A stretch of 61,183 bases of DNA from Flavobacteriales bacterium. GTDB taxonomy: Bacteria; Bacteroidota; Bacteroidia; Flavobacteriales; TMED113. The notes beneath the pieces are model-generated. The model saw only the letters and a program-made list of their open reading frames with translations, was not told the DNA's origin and ran no database searches. The stretch's first letter is position 1. Each line of letters opens with the position of its first letter. Positions 26,794 through 36,292 of the stretch are shown here, in pieces. The position numbers and the translations under genes are program-made. The stretch is from the NCBI GenBank assembly GCA_002714185.1, contig PAWM01000001.1, positions 6,478-67,660 on the forward strand, in the 5' to 3' direction.

Positions 26794-27849
26794 ATGAGTG
26801 CATTAATTTCTTATTTATTTCTCGCATTATTTGTTTCCTTTATTTGTTCATTAACTGAGTCAGTACTTCTTTCTACACCACAAACTCATTTAATTACAAT
26901 TAAAGATAAAAACAAATGGGCAAATCAATTTCTAAATTATAAAACTAATATAGATAAACCTCTATCAGCAATATTATCGTTAAATACTGTTGCACACACT
27001 ATTGGTGCTGCTGGTGTAGGAGCAGAAGCAACAAAAATCTTTGGAGATGCCTCACTTGGTGTAGTCTCTGGAGTTCTAACAATTTTAATACTAGTTATTA
27101 CAGAAATAATTCCTAAAACAATGGGAGCTAGATATTGGAAAAATTTGTCAAAAATAACTTTGCACATTATCAAAATTATGTTATTCATTACATATCCTCT
27201 TGTTATATTATCAACAAGAATTACTAAAAAAATATCTAATAACAAGAAGGAAGATGTAACTAGTAGAGAAGAAATTGCAGCCCTAGCAGATATTGGCACT
27301 GATCAAGGTATTTTTTCAGAAAATGAAAATAAAATAATCCAAAATATACTTAAACTTAAAAAAGTAAAAGTAACACAAATTATGACACCACGAGTTGTTG
27401 TTACTTCAGTTGACGAAAATTTAACATTAGAAGAGTTTCAACACAATAAAAAGTACTTAAACTTTTCTCGTATCCCTACATATTCAAAACAAAATGAAAA
27501 AATTACAGGATACATTTTTTTACAAGATATTTTAGAGAAATTATCAGAAAAAGAAAATACAAATCTTTTAGTTAAAGATTTTAAACGAGATATATTAACA
27601 ATTCCATCAAGTGTAACATTATTTAATTTGTGGGATCAAATTTTAGATAAAAAAGAACATATTGCAATCATTATAGATGAATATGGAGGTCTAGACGGTG
27701 TTGTTACTATGGAAGATATAATTGAAACCTTAATTGGGCTAGAAATTACTGATGAAAATGACACAGTAACAGACATGCAGAAATATGCTAAAAGAAGATG
27801 GAAAAGACAACAGAAAAAACAAACAACTTTAAATAAATTTAAAATTTAA
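26794..27849 (+). CDS. CNNM/HlyC-CorC family cation transporter
   Basis: 351 residues. N-terminal DUF21/CNNM membrane domain (~1-135, with SLTESVLLS and ITEIIPKTMGARYW, conserved in Mg exporters) followed by a CBS pair (~195-320, MTPR ... IPTYS ... DEYGGLDGVVTMEDIIE). The C-terminal CorC_HlyC domain is absent, replaced by a short basic tail, which is common in the short Bacteroidota type. Probably exports magnesium or cobalt with nucleotide control through CBS. Confidence 0.88.
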   Translation: MSALISYLFLALFVSFICSLTESVLLSTPQTHLITIKDKNKWANQFLNYKTNIDKPLSAILSLNTVAHTIGAAGVGAEATKIFGDASLGVVSGVLTILILVITEIIPKTMGARYWKNLSKITLHIIKIMLFITYPLVILSTRITKKISNNKKEDVTSREEIAALADIGTDQGIFSENENKIIQNILKLKKVKVTQIMTPRVVVTSVDENLTLEEFQHNKKYLNFSRIPTYSKQNEKITGYIFLQDILEKLSEKENTNLLVKDFKRDILTIPSSVTLFNLWDQILDKKEHIAIIIDEYGGLDGVVTMEDIIETLIGLEITDENDTVTDMQKYAKRRWKRQQKKQTTLNKFKI

Positions 27850-27916
27850 ATGTAGAACATTTATTTTAAAATATATTTTTTTCAGTTGAATTATCAGAGT
27901 AAATATATATTAAACT

Positions 27917-28627
27917 ATGCATAAACTACAGCAGTTTAAAATAGATGGTGTTAAATGTAATGCTTGTATAAATGATATATTATATGATTTAAAACAAAAT
28001 AAACATATTAATTCTGTTGATATGAACTCTGATTTAAATGAACTTTACATCAGTAGTGAAAAACAATTTACAGCAGTTCAAATACAAAGCTATATTAAAT
28101 CACAGTACAAAGTCCTAACAAAAACAAATAGAAAAAATATTACACTAAAAAAAATAAATAAAATCAAGAAACTATATCCATTAATTTTAATAATCACATA
28201 TATTTTTTTATCTAGCATATTGATAAATATAGATGACTTAAACCTAAATAACCTAATGTTAGATTATATGGGAATATTTTTTATTGTTTTTAGCTTCTTT
28301 AAATTTCTAGATTTAAAAGGATTTAAAAACTCTTTTATGTGTTATGATATAATAGCAAAAAAAGTAAGCTTATATGGTTATATATATCCATTTATTGAAA
28401 TAACAATTAGCAGCTTTCTTCTCTTCCGTTATAATGTTGATTTAGCATTAGTAATTACAATTATAATTTTATCATTTACAACCTTTGGTGTAATAAATAC
28501 ATTGCGAAATAAAATAAATACTAAATGTGCTTGTTTAGGAAGTACTTTTAATTTACCAATGACAGAAGCTACATTAATTGAAAACTTTATTATGATAATA
28601 ATGAGTTTAATTATGGTTGCTCAATAA
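27917..28627 (+). CDS. HMA domain fused to MauE/DoxX-like membrane protein
   Basis: 236 residues: a heavy-metal-associated domain (1-65) with C14-x2-C17 in GVKCNACIND, a linker, then four membrane helices of MauE/DoxX type (~80-235) with the CACLGS motif typical of redox-associated MauE proteins. The HMA domain binds Cu(I) or a similar soft metal; the membrane part may accept electrons or metal. It is directly followed by a TonB receptor whose plug carries CxxC and by a BtuF-like protein, so the three likely form one metal or metal-chelate uptake operon. Confidence 0.85.
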   Translation: MHKLQQFKIDGVKCNACINDILYDLKQNKHINSVDMNSDLNELYISSEKQFTAVQIQSYIKSQYKVLTKTNRKNITLKKINKIKKLYPLILIITYIFLSSILINIDDLNLNNLMLDYMGIFFIVFSFFKFLDLKGFKNSFMCYDIIAKKVSLYGYIYPFIEITISSFLLFRYNVDLALVITIIILSFTTFGVINTLRNKINTKCACLGSTFNLPMTEATLIENFIMIIMSLIMVAQ

Positions 28628-28689
28628 TAAAATCAAGTATATTTATAAAAATTCATTAAATCTCTTTGATTAAACTATATAAAAATTAA

Positions 28690-30987
28690 ATGAAAAAAAT
28701 CATTTTATTTCAATTTTGTTTACTAATAATATCACCTTCTATATCACAAACTTTAATTGGTAAAATATATTCTGAAAATCAAAATGTGCCTTATGCAAAC
28801 ATTATACTAGAAGGAACATCTCTTGGAACTTCATCAAATCACAATGGATTTTATAAAATTACAGATTTACCCTTAGGTGAACAAACTCTTATTGTTTCAT
28901 CAATCGGAATGGTTGATGAAAAAATTTATGTAAAAGTCAAAAAAGGACTTAATGAAATTGACATTGAATTACATCCATCAATTTATAATTTAGATCAAAT
29001 TGTAGTAACAGGAACAAAAACATTAAAAAAGAAAACAAAATCTGCAGTTATGGTTAATATTATTAATAGTAAACAATTAGAAAATATAAATGCCTGTACT
29101 ATAGCTGACGGCTTAAATTTTCAATCGGGTGTAAGACTAGAAACTGACTGTCAAACATGTAACTATACTCAATTAAGAATGAATGGACTAGCTGGTGGTT
29201 ATTCTCAGATTTTAATTAATGGAAAAGCTATTTTTAGCCCTTTAACTAGTCTTTATGGCTTAGAGCAAATCCCAATAAATATGGTTGATAGAATAGAAAT
29301 CATTAAAGGAGGAGGTAGTGCATTATACGGCTCATCTGCAATTGGTGGAACTGTCAATATTATTACAAAAAAACCTATAAATAATGGCTTTTATTTAGGA
29401 TATATGATTGGAAACATTAATAATCAATCTACTGATGAAATTATTAATGCTAATACAACTGTACTATCAAATAATAAAAATAGTGGCACTACAATTTTCA
29501 TGAATCACAGAAAAAGATTAATATATGATCATAATGATGATAATTTTTCAGAAATTCCAGAAATACAAGGAAATTCATTTGGTGCAAATTTTTTTATTTC
29601 TAACTCTGAAAAATCAAAATTGGAAATAAATATTGGCAACTTATATGAATATAGATATGGAGGAGAAATTACTGACGGACCTCCGCATTTATCAATGCAA
29701 GCTGAAGAAAGAATACAAAATGTATTTTTAGGAGATATTGACTATCAAATATATTTTAATGATTTTAAATCATCTGTTAACACTTATTTAGCTGCCCAGC
29801 ATACTGATAGAAAACATTTTACTGGCATTAGGCCAGAATTAGGTACAGAAGATGATATAGATTATTTAAGCAATCCACCTTATGGAAAATCTATAAACAC
29901 TACTACACAAGTTGGAGTACAATTAAATCATAATTCATCTATATTATTCGGTAATAATACAATAACATTGGGATATGAATATATTATTGATGATATTTTA
30001 GATGAAATAGAAACATATAATTTTCTTATTGATCAAAAAGTGAAAAACTTTGGAACATTTATACAATCAGATTGGAATCTCACACAGAGATTTAATTTAC
30101 TAAGTGGATTTAGAATAGATAAACATTCATTGTTAAATAATTATATAATTAGTCCAAGAGTCTCAACACTATACACACTGAATCCAAATACACAAATAAG
30201 ACTATCATATAGCACAGGTTTTAGAGCTCCACAAGCATTTGACTCAGATTTGCATATAGCTTTTTCTGGTGGCGGTGTATCAATGATTCAATTATCGGAC
30301 AACTTAAAGGAAGAACAATCTAAGAGTTTAAGTTGGTCAATGAATTATAATATTGCAACTAATAAGTACTTTTTTGGAGTAACTCTAGAAGGCTTTTATA
30401 CAAGATTAAAAAATGCTTTTTTTCTAGACCCAATTGGCAATGATATATATGGTGATATATTTATTAAAAAAAATGGCGACGGAGCAACTGTTCGAGGACT
30501 AAATATTGAAATTAGAAGTAATCTTAATAAAAAGATACAATTTGAATCAGGCTTTACATATCAAAATTCAGAATATGATTCACCTGTGGTTTACTCACTT
30601 AATCTTGCTGAAAAAAATGAATTTTTAAGAACACCAAAATTATATGGATATAGTACAATAGAATATTTTATTAATAATAAATTTAACTTAATGGCTAACT
30701 TAATACACACTGGATCTATGGATATAGTTCATTTTGCGGGAGCACCAAATCAAAATGAAGATGAATATGTTGAAACAGAAGTATTTAATACATTAAGTAT
30801 AAAAGCAATTTATATCCAAAAAATACAAACATTAGGATTTTCAAGTGAGTTCAGTATAGGTGTACATAATTTAACGAATGCATATCAACAAATATTTGAT
30901 ACATCTAAAAATAGAGATAGTAATTTTATTTATGGACCAAATAGTCCTAGAAAAATTTTTATAAGTATAAAAATAAAATCATTATAA
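28690..30987 (+). CDS. TonB-dependent receptor with CxxC plug motif
   Basis: 765 residues: signal peptide (~1-20), carboxypeptidase-like domain (~22-95), TonB box region, plug (~115-228) and barrel. In the plug a CxxC pair, C154-x2-C157 (ETDCQTCNYTQLRMNGL), lies where most receptors have none; I know this feature from a group of Bacteroidota receptors encoded next to HMA/MauE genes, as here (62 bases upstream). The cysteines could bind a soft metal at the lumen. Copper is the likeliest ligand; not proven. Followed by a periplasmic-binding-like protein gene. Confidence 0.88.
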   Translation: MKKIILFQFCLLIISPSISQTLIGKIYSENQNVPYANIILEGTSLGTSSNHNGFYKITDLPLGEQTLIVSSIGMVDEKIYVKVKKGLNEIDIELHPSIYNLDQIVVTGTKTLKKKTKSAVMVNIINSKQLENINACTIADGLNFQSGVRLETDCQTCNYTQLRMNGLAGGYSQILINGKAIFSPLTSLYGLEQIPINMVDRIEIIKGGGSALYGSSAIGGTVNIITKKPINNGFYLGYMIGNINNQSTDEIINANTTVLSNNKNSGTTIFMNHRKRLIYDHNDDNFSEIPEIQGNSFGANFFISNSEKSKLEINIGNLYEYRYGGEITDGPPHLSMQAEERIQNVFLGDIDYQIYFNDFKSSVNTYLAAQHTDRKHFTGIRPELGTEDDIDYLSNPPYGKSINTTTQVGVQLNHNSSILFGNNTITLGYEYIIDDILDEIETYNFLIDQKVKNFGTFIQSDWNLTQRFNLLSGFRIDKHSLLNNYIISPRVSTLYTLNPNTQIRLSYSTGFRAPQAFDSDLHIAFSGGGVSMIQLSDNLKEEQSKSLSWSMNYNIATNKYFFGVTLEGFYTRLKNAFFLDPIGNDIYGDIFIKKNGDGATVRGLNIEIRSNLNKKIQFESGFTYQNSEYDSPVVYSLNLAEKNEFLRTPKLYGYSTIEYFINNKFNLMANLIHTGSMDIVHFAGAPNQNEDEYVETEVFNTLSIKAIYIQKIQTLGFSSEFSIGVHNLTNAYQQIFDTSKNRDSNFIYGPNSPRKIFISIKIKSL

Positions 30988-31036
30988 ATTCAATTAAATC
31001 ATTCACATACTATATACAAATAATTATTTCAATTTT

Positions 31037-31846
31037 ATGAGAATTAATGAAGCTTATCCAAAAAAAATAATTTGCTTAACTGAGGAATGCACAGAGACAC
31101 TATATTTATTAAATGAAGGAAAAAGAATAATTGGTGTTTCTAATTATGCAGTAAGACCAAAAAGAGCTAAAAAAGAAAAAAAAATTATTTGTTCATTCAT
31201 AAATGCGAACATAGATAAAATAATTTCACTCAAACCAGATCTTGTAATAGGATATTCAGATATTCAAGCAAATATTGCACAAAAATTAATCAAACATGGA
31301 ATTACAGTTTGGATAAATAATTATAGAAATATTAACGGAATTAAAATAATGATCAATCAATTAGGTCTATTAGTTGGTAAACATGTGCAGTCACTAAAAT
31401 TAGTTAATGACATTGAATCTAATATTAAAAAAATTAAAGAAATATCTAGTCATATGTCTATAAAGCCAAAAGTATATTTTGAAGAATGGTTTGACCCATT
31501 AATTACAAGTATTCAATGGGTAAGTGAGATTATTGAGTTATGTGGAGGAAAAAATATAGTTAATGCAAAAAACTCTAAATCATTAGCAAATGATAGAATT
31601 ATTAAAAATCATAAAGATGTAATTAAATTTAATCCGGATATAATTCTTGTTTCTTGGTGTGGAAAAAAGTTTAAAAAAAATAAAATGATAAACAGAGAAG
31701 GATGGAAAACAATTAATGCTGTAAAATATAATCATATATATGAGATAAATTCAAGTATAATATTACAACCAGGACCTGCTGCATTAACGGATGGTATAAA
31801 TATTATTAATAGTATTATTAATGATTGGTATAAAAAGAATCAATAA
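31037..31846 (+). CDS. BtuF-like helical-backbone metal/cobalamin-binding protein
   Basis: 269 residues with the class III periplasmic-binding fold (two lobes joined by a long helix, KHVQSLKLVNDIESNIKKI): KIICLTEECTETLYLL, KPDLVIGYSD, PKVYFEEWFDPL, QWVSEIIELCGGKN. It resembles cobalamin-binding protein BtuF, but has no signal peptide; this subgroup of short, apparently cytoplasmic relatives is known without clear function. It lies 49 bases after the TonB receptor, so a role in handling the imported complex is possible. No BtuC/BtuD transporter is nearby. Confidence 0.82.
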   Translation: MRINEAYPKKIICLTEECTETLYLLNEGKRIIGVSNYAVRPKRAKKEKKIICSFINANIDKIISLKPDLVIGYSDIQANIAQKLIKHGITVWINNYRNINGIKIMINQLGLLVGKHVQSLKLVNDIESNIKKIKEISSHMSIKPKVYFEEWFDPLITSIQWVSEIIELCGGKNIVNAKNSKSLANDRIIKNHKDVIKFNPDIILVSWCGKKFKKNKMINREGWKTINAVKYNHIYEINSSIILQPGPAALTDGINIINSIINDWYKKNQ

Positions 31847-31887
31847 AATATGTAAACATATATTTAATTCATTGACATTTATTTTCT

Positions 31888-31912
31888 ATTAATGCAACAT
31901 TGTTGCATTAAT
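31888..31912. promoter_or_regulatory. Zur operator, 25-base perfect palindrome
   Basis: Arms ATTAATGCAACA (31888-31899) and TGTTGCATTAAT (31901-31912) around a single T. Its 13-base core equals the palindrome at the zur start codon (10746-10758). It covers the -33 region of the promoter of the COG0523 gene, the right place for repression. Confidence 0.85.
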
Positions 31913-31931
31913 GGAAAATTATATATCTTTG
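31903..31931 (+). promoter_or_regulatory. promoter of the COG0523 gene
   Basis: TTG (31903-31905) lies inside the Zur palindrome and, after 18 bases, is followed by the -7 box TATCTTTG (31924-31931), 19 bases before the start codon. Zur bound to the palindrome would block RNA polymerase. Confidence 0.7.
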
Positions 31932-31950
31932 TCATATTAACATAATAGAT

Positions 31951-33168
31951 ATGAAAAATAAATTACCCGTAACTGTATTATCTGGATTTCTAGGTGCAGG
32001 AAAGACAACATTATTAAATCATGTTTTACATAATAAAGAAGGTCTAAAAGTTGCAGTTATAGTTAATGATATGAGCGAAATAAATGTTGATGCAGATATA
32101 ATTAAAAATGAAAATACACTTTCACGAACTGAAGAAAAATTAGTTGAAATGAGTAATGGATGTATTTGCTGCACACTTAGAGAAGATCTTATGATTGAAG
32201 TAGAAAGACTTGCTCAAGAAAATAGATTTGATTATCTATTGATTGAAAGCACAGGAATAAGTGAACCTATACCAGTAGCACAAACTTTTTCATTTGTTGA
32301 CGAGGAAAACGGTATTGATCTTTCTAAATTTAGCTATATTGACACTATGGTGACAGTTGTAGATGCATATAATTTTTTTAAAGATTTTGGTAGTCCAGAA
32401 ACATTAAAACAACGAAATATTAGTGACATGGAAGGCGATGACAGGACAATAGTTAATCTACTAACTGATCAAATTGAATTTGCAAATGTAATATTACTTA
32501 ATAAATGCGATTTAATCTCTGATAATGACCTAGGATTACTGAAATCTATAATTCAAAAACTAAACCCTTCAGCTAACATCCTTGAAACTATTCAAAGTCA
32601 AATTAATTTCCGTGAAATTATCAATACTAAATTATTTAACTTTGAAGAAGCAGAACAGAGTGCAGGATGGATAGAAGAATTAAATAAGACGGAACACACA
32701 CCAGAAACAGAGGAATATGGAATTAGTTCTTTTGTATATAGAAATCAAAAACCATTCCACCCAGATCGCTTTTGGGAATATGTTCAAAATCAATTTTCAA
32801 GTTCTATAATTAGAAGTAAGGGTTTGTTTTGGTTATCATCAAGGCCTGACCAGGCATTATCATGGAGCCAAGCGGGTGGATCTTTAAAGGCTGACAGTGC
32901 TGGAGTATGGTGGGGAAGTATGTCATTTGAAAAAAGATTTCAAAATCCAGGTTTCATCGAAAATCAAAAATTAATTGAAAAAAATTGGGACAAAGAATTT
33001 CAGGATAGAAAAAATGAAATTGTAATAATTGGTATTAAGCTAGACAAATTAAAAATAACAAAAGAACTTGACTCTTGCTTATTAACAAACGATGAGTTAA
33101 AAAAAATTAATTGGAAAAAAGGTTATGCAGATGAATGGCCTATACATAGAGCATATCCATTAAATTAA
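31951..33168 (+). CDS. zigA: COG0523 GTPase, zinc metallochaperone (ZigA/ZNG1-like)
   Basis: 405 residues. P-loop GFLGAGKTT (12-20), the metal-binding CICC (C71-C73-C74), NKCDL G4 motif and the C-terminal CobW_C domain (with WLSSRPD ... WSQAGG). Family members of this subgroup load zinc into client enzymes during zinc starvation and are among the most conserved Zur targets in bacteria. The strong palindrome directly upstream, matching that at the zur gene, supports this role. Followed at 55 bases by an M3 peptidase, itself a zinc enzyme. Confidence 0.9.
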   Translation: MKNKLPVTVLSGFLGAGKTTLLNHVLHNKEGLKVAVIVNDMSEINVDADIIKNENTLSRTEEKLVEMSNGCICCTLREDLMIEVERLAQENRFDYLLIESTGISEPIPVAQTFSFVDEENGIDLSKFSYIDTMVTVVDAYNFFKDFGSPETLKQRNISDMEGDDRTIVNLLTDQIEFANVILLNKCDLISDNDLGLLKSIIQKLNPSANILETIQSQINFREIINTKLFNFEEAEQSAGWIEELNKTEHTPETEEYGISSFVYRNQKPFHPDRFWEYVQNQFSSSIIRSKGLFWLSSRPDQALSWSQAGGSLKADSAGVWWGSMSFEKRFQNPGFIENQKLIEKNWDKEFQDRKNEIVIIGIKLDKLKITKELDSCLLTNDELKKINWKKGYADEWPIHRAYPLN

Positions 33169-33223
33169 AATTTAAACTAACCACATAAAAAAACTATATT
33201 TATAAAACTAATTCAATTAAAAA

Positions 33224-35380
33224 ATGAAAAAAATACTATTTTTTACAATATTTATATACTTATTCTCTTGTCAAGAGAGTACAAAAAAAACAAATATTAA
33301 TCCTAATATAAATCCATTCTTTCAAGAATGGGATACACCTTTTGAGATACCACCATTTCTTATGATTAAGGATGCACATTTTATGCCTGCATTCGAAAAA
33401 GGAATGGAAGAGAATCTTGATGAAATAAATACAATAATTAATAATTTAGAAGCTCCTACATTTGCAAATACAATTGAAGAATTAGAAAGAACTGGAAAAT
33501 TACTCTCTAAGGTACAACGAGTATTTTTTAATTTAGCAGGGTCTAACACTAATTCTAAGCTCCAAGAGTTACAAAGAGAGTTAAGCCCCCTATTATCTGC
33601 TCATTATGACAAGATTGTATTAAACGAAAAATTATTTATGAGGATAGAACAATTATGGCAAAATAAAAATAAGCTAGAATTAACTAGTGAACAATATAAA
33701 CTTTTAGAAGATACTCGTAAACAATTTGTCAGAAGTGGTGCATTACTAAATAACCAACAAAAATTAGAAATAACCGAAATAAATGCTAAAATATCTGAGC
33801 TTACAACTAATTTTGGTCAAAATCTTTTAGCTGAAACTAATAATTTTGAACTTATTTTAAGCTACTCTGATTTAGATGGATTATCTGATGATGTGATTGC
33901 AGCTGCTAAAGAATCTGCAGAACAAAAAATGAATCAGGCTCAAACAGAGAGTGAAAAAGCTAAATACATTGATAAATATGTATTTACACCCCATCGTACA
34001 AGCATGTATCCATTTTTAACAGAATCTTCACGGCGTGATTTAAGAGAAAAACTATACAAATCTTATGTGATGAGAGGTGATAATAATAATAAAACAGATA
34101 ATAAAGATATCACTGCAAAAATTGCAAAATTAAGAGCTGAAAAAGCTTCCTTAATGGGATATGAAACACATGCACATTTTGTTCTAGAAGAAAGAATGCT
34201 TAAAACACCCACAGAAGTATATAATCTTTTAATCCAATTGTGGGAGCCAGCACTAAATAGAGCTAAATCGGAAGTAAATGATATGCAAGCTATTGTTGAT
34301 AAAGAAGGACACGATTTTAAAATAGCTGCTTGGGATTGGTGGCAATACTCAGAAAAAGTACGTAAAGAAAAATATGATCTTGATGAATCAGCAATAAAAC
34401 CTTATTTATCGCTTGATAATGCACTAAAAGGAGTTTTTAATACCACAAATAAATTATGGGGAATAACATTTACTGAGATTTTTGATATTGATTTATATCA
34501 CCCCGATGCACGGATTTGGGAAGTAAATGATAATGACGGAACACATTTAGGTATTTTTATTGGTGATTATTTTACTCGTTCTAACAAAAGAGGAGGTGCT
34601 TGGATGAGTAGTTTTAAAGGACAATCAAATTTAGACGGAAGAGAAAGGCCAATTGTAGTTAATGTGTGTAATTTTCCTGCACCAGTTGGTGACAATCCTT
34701 CACTATTAAGTTTTGAAAATCTAATAACATTATTTCATGAATTTGGACATGCAATGCATGGTATACTTACTAATGTTACCTATGGTAGTATGGCAGGTAC
34801 ATCAGGTCCAAGAGATTTCACAGAATTCCCTGCACAAATTTTAGAACACTGGGCGAGTGAACCTGAAATACTTAAATCATTTGCTACACATTATCAAACT
34901 GGGAAAACGATACCAGATGAATTAATTAATAAAATATTAAAAGCATCTAAATTTAATCAAGGATTTATAAATACAGAATATCTAGCTGCATCATTACTTG
35001 ATATGGATTGGCACACAATTTCTAGTAAAGAAAGATTAAAAGATGCAAATGAATTTGAGACTAATTCTCTTGAAAAATATGGTCTAATTAAAGAAATTGC
35101 ACCAAGATATCGAAGTACATACTTTGCTCATATTTTTTCTGGTGGATATTCTTCAGGCTATTATAGTTATGTTCACTCTGCTGTACTGGATTCTGATGGA
35201 TTTCAAGCATTTAAAGAAACAGGTGATGTTTTTGACAAGAATCTTGCTAACAAATTAAGACAACATATTTATGAAAAGGGTTCAACTGAGGAAGCAATGG
35301 ATTTATATATTCAATTTAGAGGTAGAAAACCAATAATTGAACCACTATTAATAGTTAGAGGACTTAATAACATAAATTAA
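33224..35380 (+). CDS. M3-family metallopeptidase, Dcp/oligopeptidase A type
   Basis: 718 residues. Lipoprotein signal (YLFSCQ lipobox), helical N-terminal part and the M3 catalytic domain with HEFGHAMHG (~508-516) plus downstream EF/E ligand; the second Glu in helix and the final RGRKP block are present. Degrades short peptides in the periplasm as a dipeptidyl carboxypeptidase or oligopeptidase. Probably co-transcribed with the COG0523 gene and thus under Zur control, which would be notable for a zinc enzyme. Confidence 0.92.
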   Translation: MKKILFFTIFIYLFSCQESTKKTNINPNINPFFQEWDTPFEIPPFLMIKDAHFMPAFEKGMEENLDEINTIINNLEAPTFANTIEELERTGKLLSKVQRVFFNLAGSNTNSKLQELQRELSPLLSAHYDKIVLNEKLFMRIEQLWQNKNKLELTSEQYKLLEDTRKQFVRSGALLNNQQKLEITEINAKISELTTNFGQNLLAETNNFELILSYSDLDGLSDDVIAAAKESAEQKMNQAQTESEKAKYIDKYVFTPHRTSMYPFLTESSRRDLREKLYKSYVMRGDNNNKTDNKDITAKIAKLRAEKASLMGYETHAHFVLEERMLKTPTEVYNLLIQLWEPALNRAKSEVNDMQAIVDKEGHDFKIAAWDWWQYSEKVRKEKYDLDESAIKPYLSLDNALKGVFNTTNKLWGITFTEIFDIDLYHPDARIWEVNDNDGTHLGIFIGDYFTRSNKRGGAWMSSFKGQSNLDGRERPIVVNVCNFPAPVGDNPSLLSFENLITLFHEFGHAMHGILTNVTYGSMAGTSGPRDFTEFPAQILEHWASEPEILKSFATHYQTGKTIPDELINKILKASKFNQGFINTEYLAASLLDMDWHTISSKERLKDANEFETNSLEKYGLIKEIAPRYRSTYFAHIFSGGYSSGYYSYVHSAVLDSDGFQAFKETGDVFDKNLANKLRQHIYEKGSTEEAMDLYIQFRGRKPIIEPLLIVRGLNNIN

Positions 35381-35457
35381 TTAAAATAATGTGAATAGTT
35401 CTTAATACTATTCTATATTAAAGTGTGTATATATAAATCAATCTAATACTATTTAGA

Positions 35458-36198
35458 ATGTTTAAAATCATTCTTTTTTATATATTAATATTAATAACTT
35501 TCATAGCTTATAGTCATAATCCCGAAGACCTAATCATTGCAGAAATTGAACAAGGACAATTAAACTTCGAAAATAAGCAAATAGCCACAGAATATAATGC
35601 AGGATTAAAAAGACTAAGAATACGGAGATTAGCTTCAATGCCAGCAGTAAAAAAGTTTTTAATATTTACAAAAGCTGGATTTGAGCATATTATACCTAAA
35701 GGTTTAGATCATATTATTTTTGTTTTAGGTCTATTTTTTTCATGTTTAAAGAAACGAACATTATTTTATCAAGTTACTACATTTACTATTGCCCATAGTA
35801 TTACATTGATATTAGCAGCACTTGAAATAATAACAATTAATGGAAATATAATTGAGCCATTGATTGCACTTTCTATTATGTGGATTGCAATTGAAAATTG
35901 TTTATTTAAAGAAATAAGTAAATGGAGATATCTAATTATATTCATATTTGGTTTACTTCATGGACTAGGATTTGCAACAGTATTAAGTCAGTATGGACTA
36001 CCTAATGATAACTTTACTTTCTTGCTACTTGCTTTCAACATAGGAGTTGAAATAGGACAAATATCTATTTTATTACTTGCATATATTATTATTAGATTAA
36101 TTTTAAATAATAGCTGGGAAAGTCAAAAAATAAAAATACCAGTATCACTAATAATAGGTTTAATAGGTTTCATTTGGTTTATTGAAAGAATCTCTTAA
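35458..36198 (+). CDS. HupE/UreJ-type membrane protein
   Basis: 246 residues: short N-terminal signal-like helix, then HupE/UreJ-type domain with GLDHIIFVLGLFF (~81-93), FTIAHSITLILAA, and FGLLHGLGFATVL (~160-172), carrying the conserved His that coordinate metal, in six helices. HupE/UreJ proteins move nickel, cobalt or zinc; this type is a frequent Zur target. It follows the M3 gene at 77 bases and the COG0523 gene, so zinc is likely. Confidence 0.82.
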   Translation: MFKIILFYILILITFIAYSHNPEDLIIAEIEQGQLNFENKQIATEYNAGLKRLRIRRLASMPAVKKFLIFTKAGFEHIIPKGLDHIIFVLGLFFSCLKKRTLFYQVTTFTIAHSITLILAALEIITINGNIIEPLIALSIMWIAIENCLFKEISKWRYLIIFIFGLLHGLGFATVLSQYGLPNDNFTFLLLAFNIGVEIGQISILLLAYIIIRLILNNSWESQKIKIPVSLIIGLIGFIWFIERIS

Positions 36199-36211
36199 AC
36201 ATAAGATATAG

Positions 36212-36250
36212 ATAATTAATTTTTCTTTTATTAAAAAGAAAATTAATTAT
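36212..36250. terminator. AT-rich hairpin between HupE/UreJ gene and DEAD helicase gene
   Basis: ATAATTAATTTTTCTTTT (36212-36229) pairs with AAAAGAAAATTAATTAT (36234-36250) with one bulged base. A possible terminator, but the T run lies inside the stem and no T tract follows. Confidence 0.45.
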
Positions 36251-36292
36251 TACAATAAGAAAGTATATTTGTTAAAAAAATATTTTAATAAT

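Noticed and set aside
36269-36292. TTG start of the DEAD helicase
   Set aside because: It also lies in a TATATTTG promoter box; ATG 36293 preferred.
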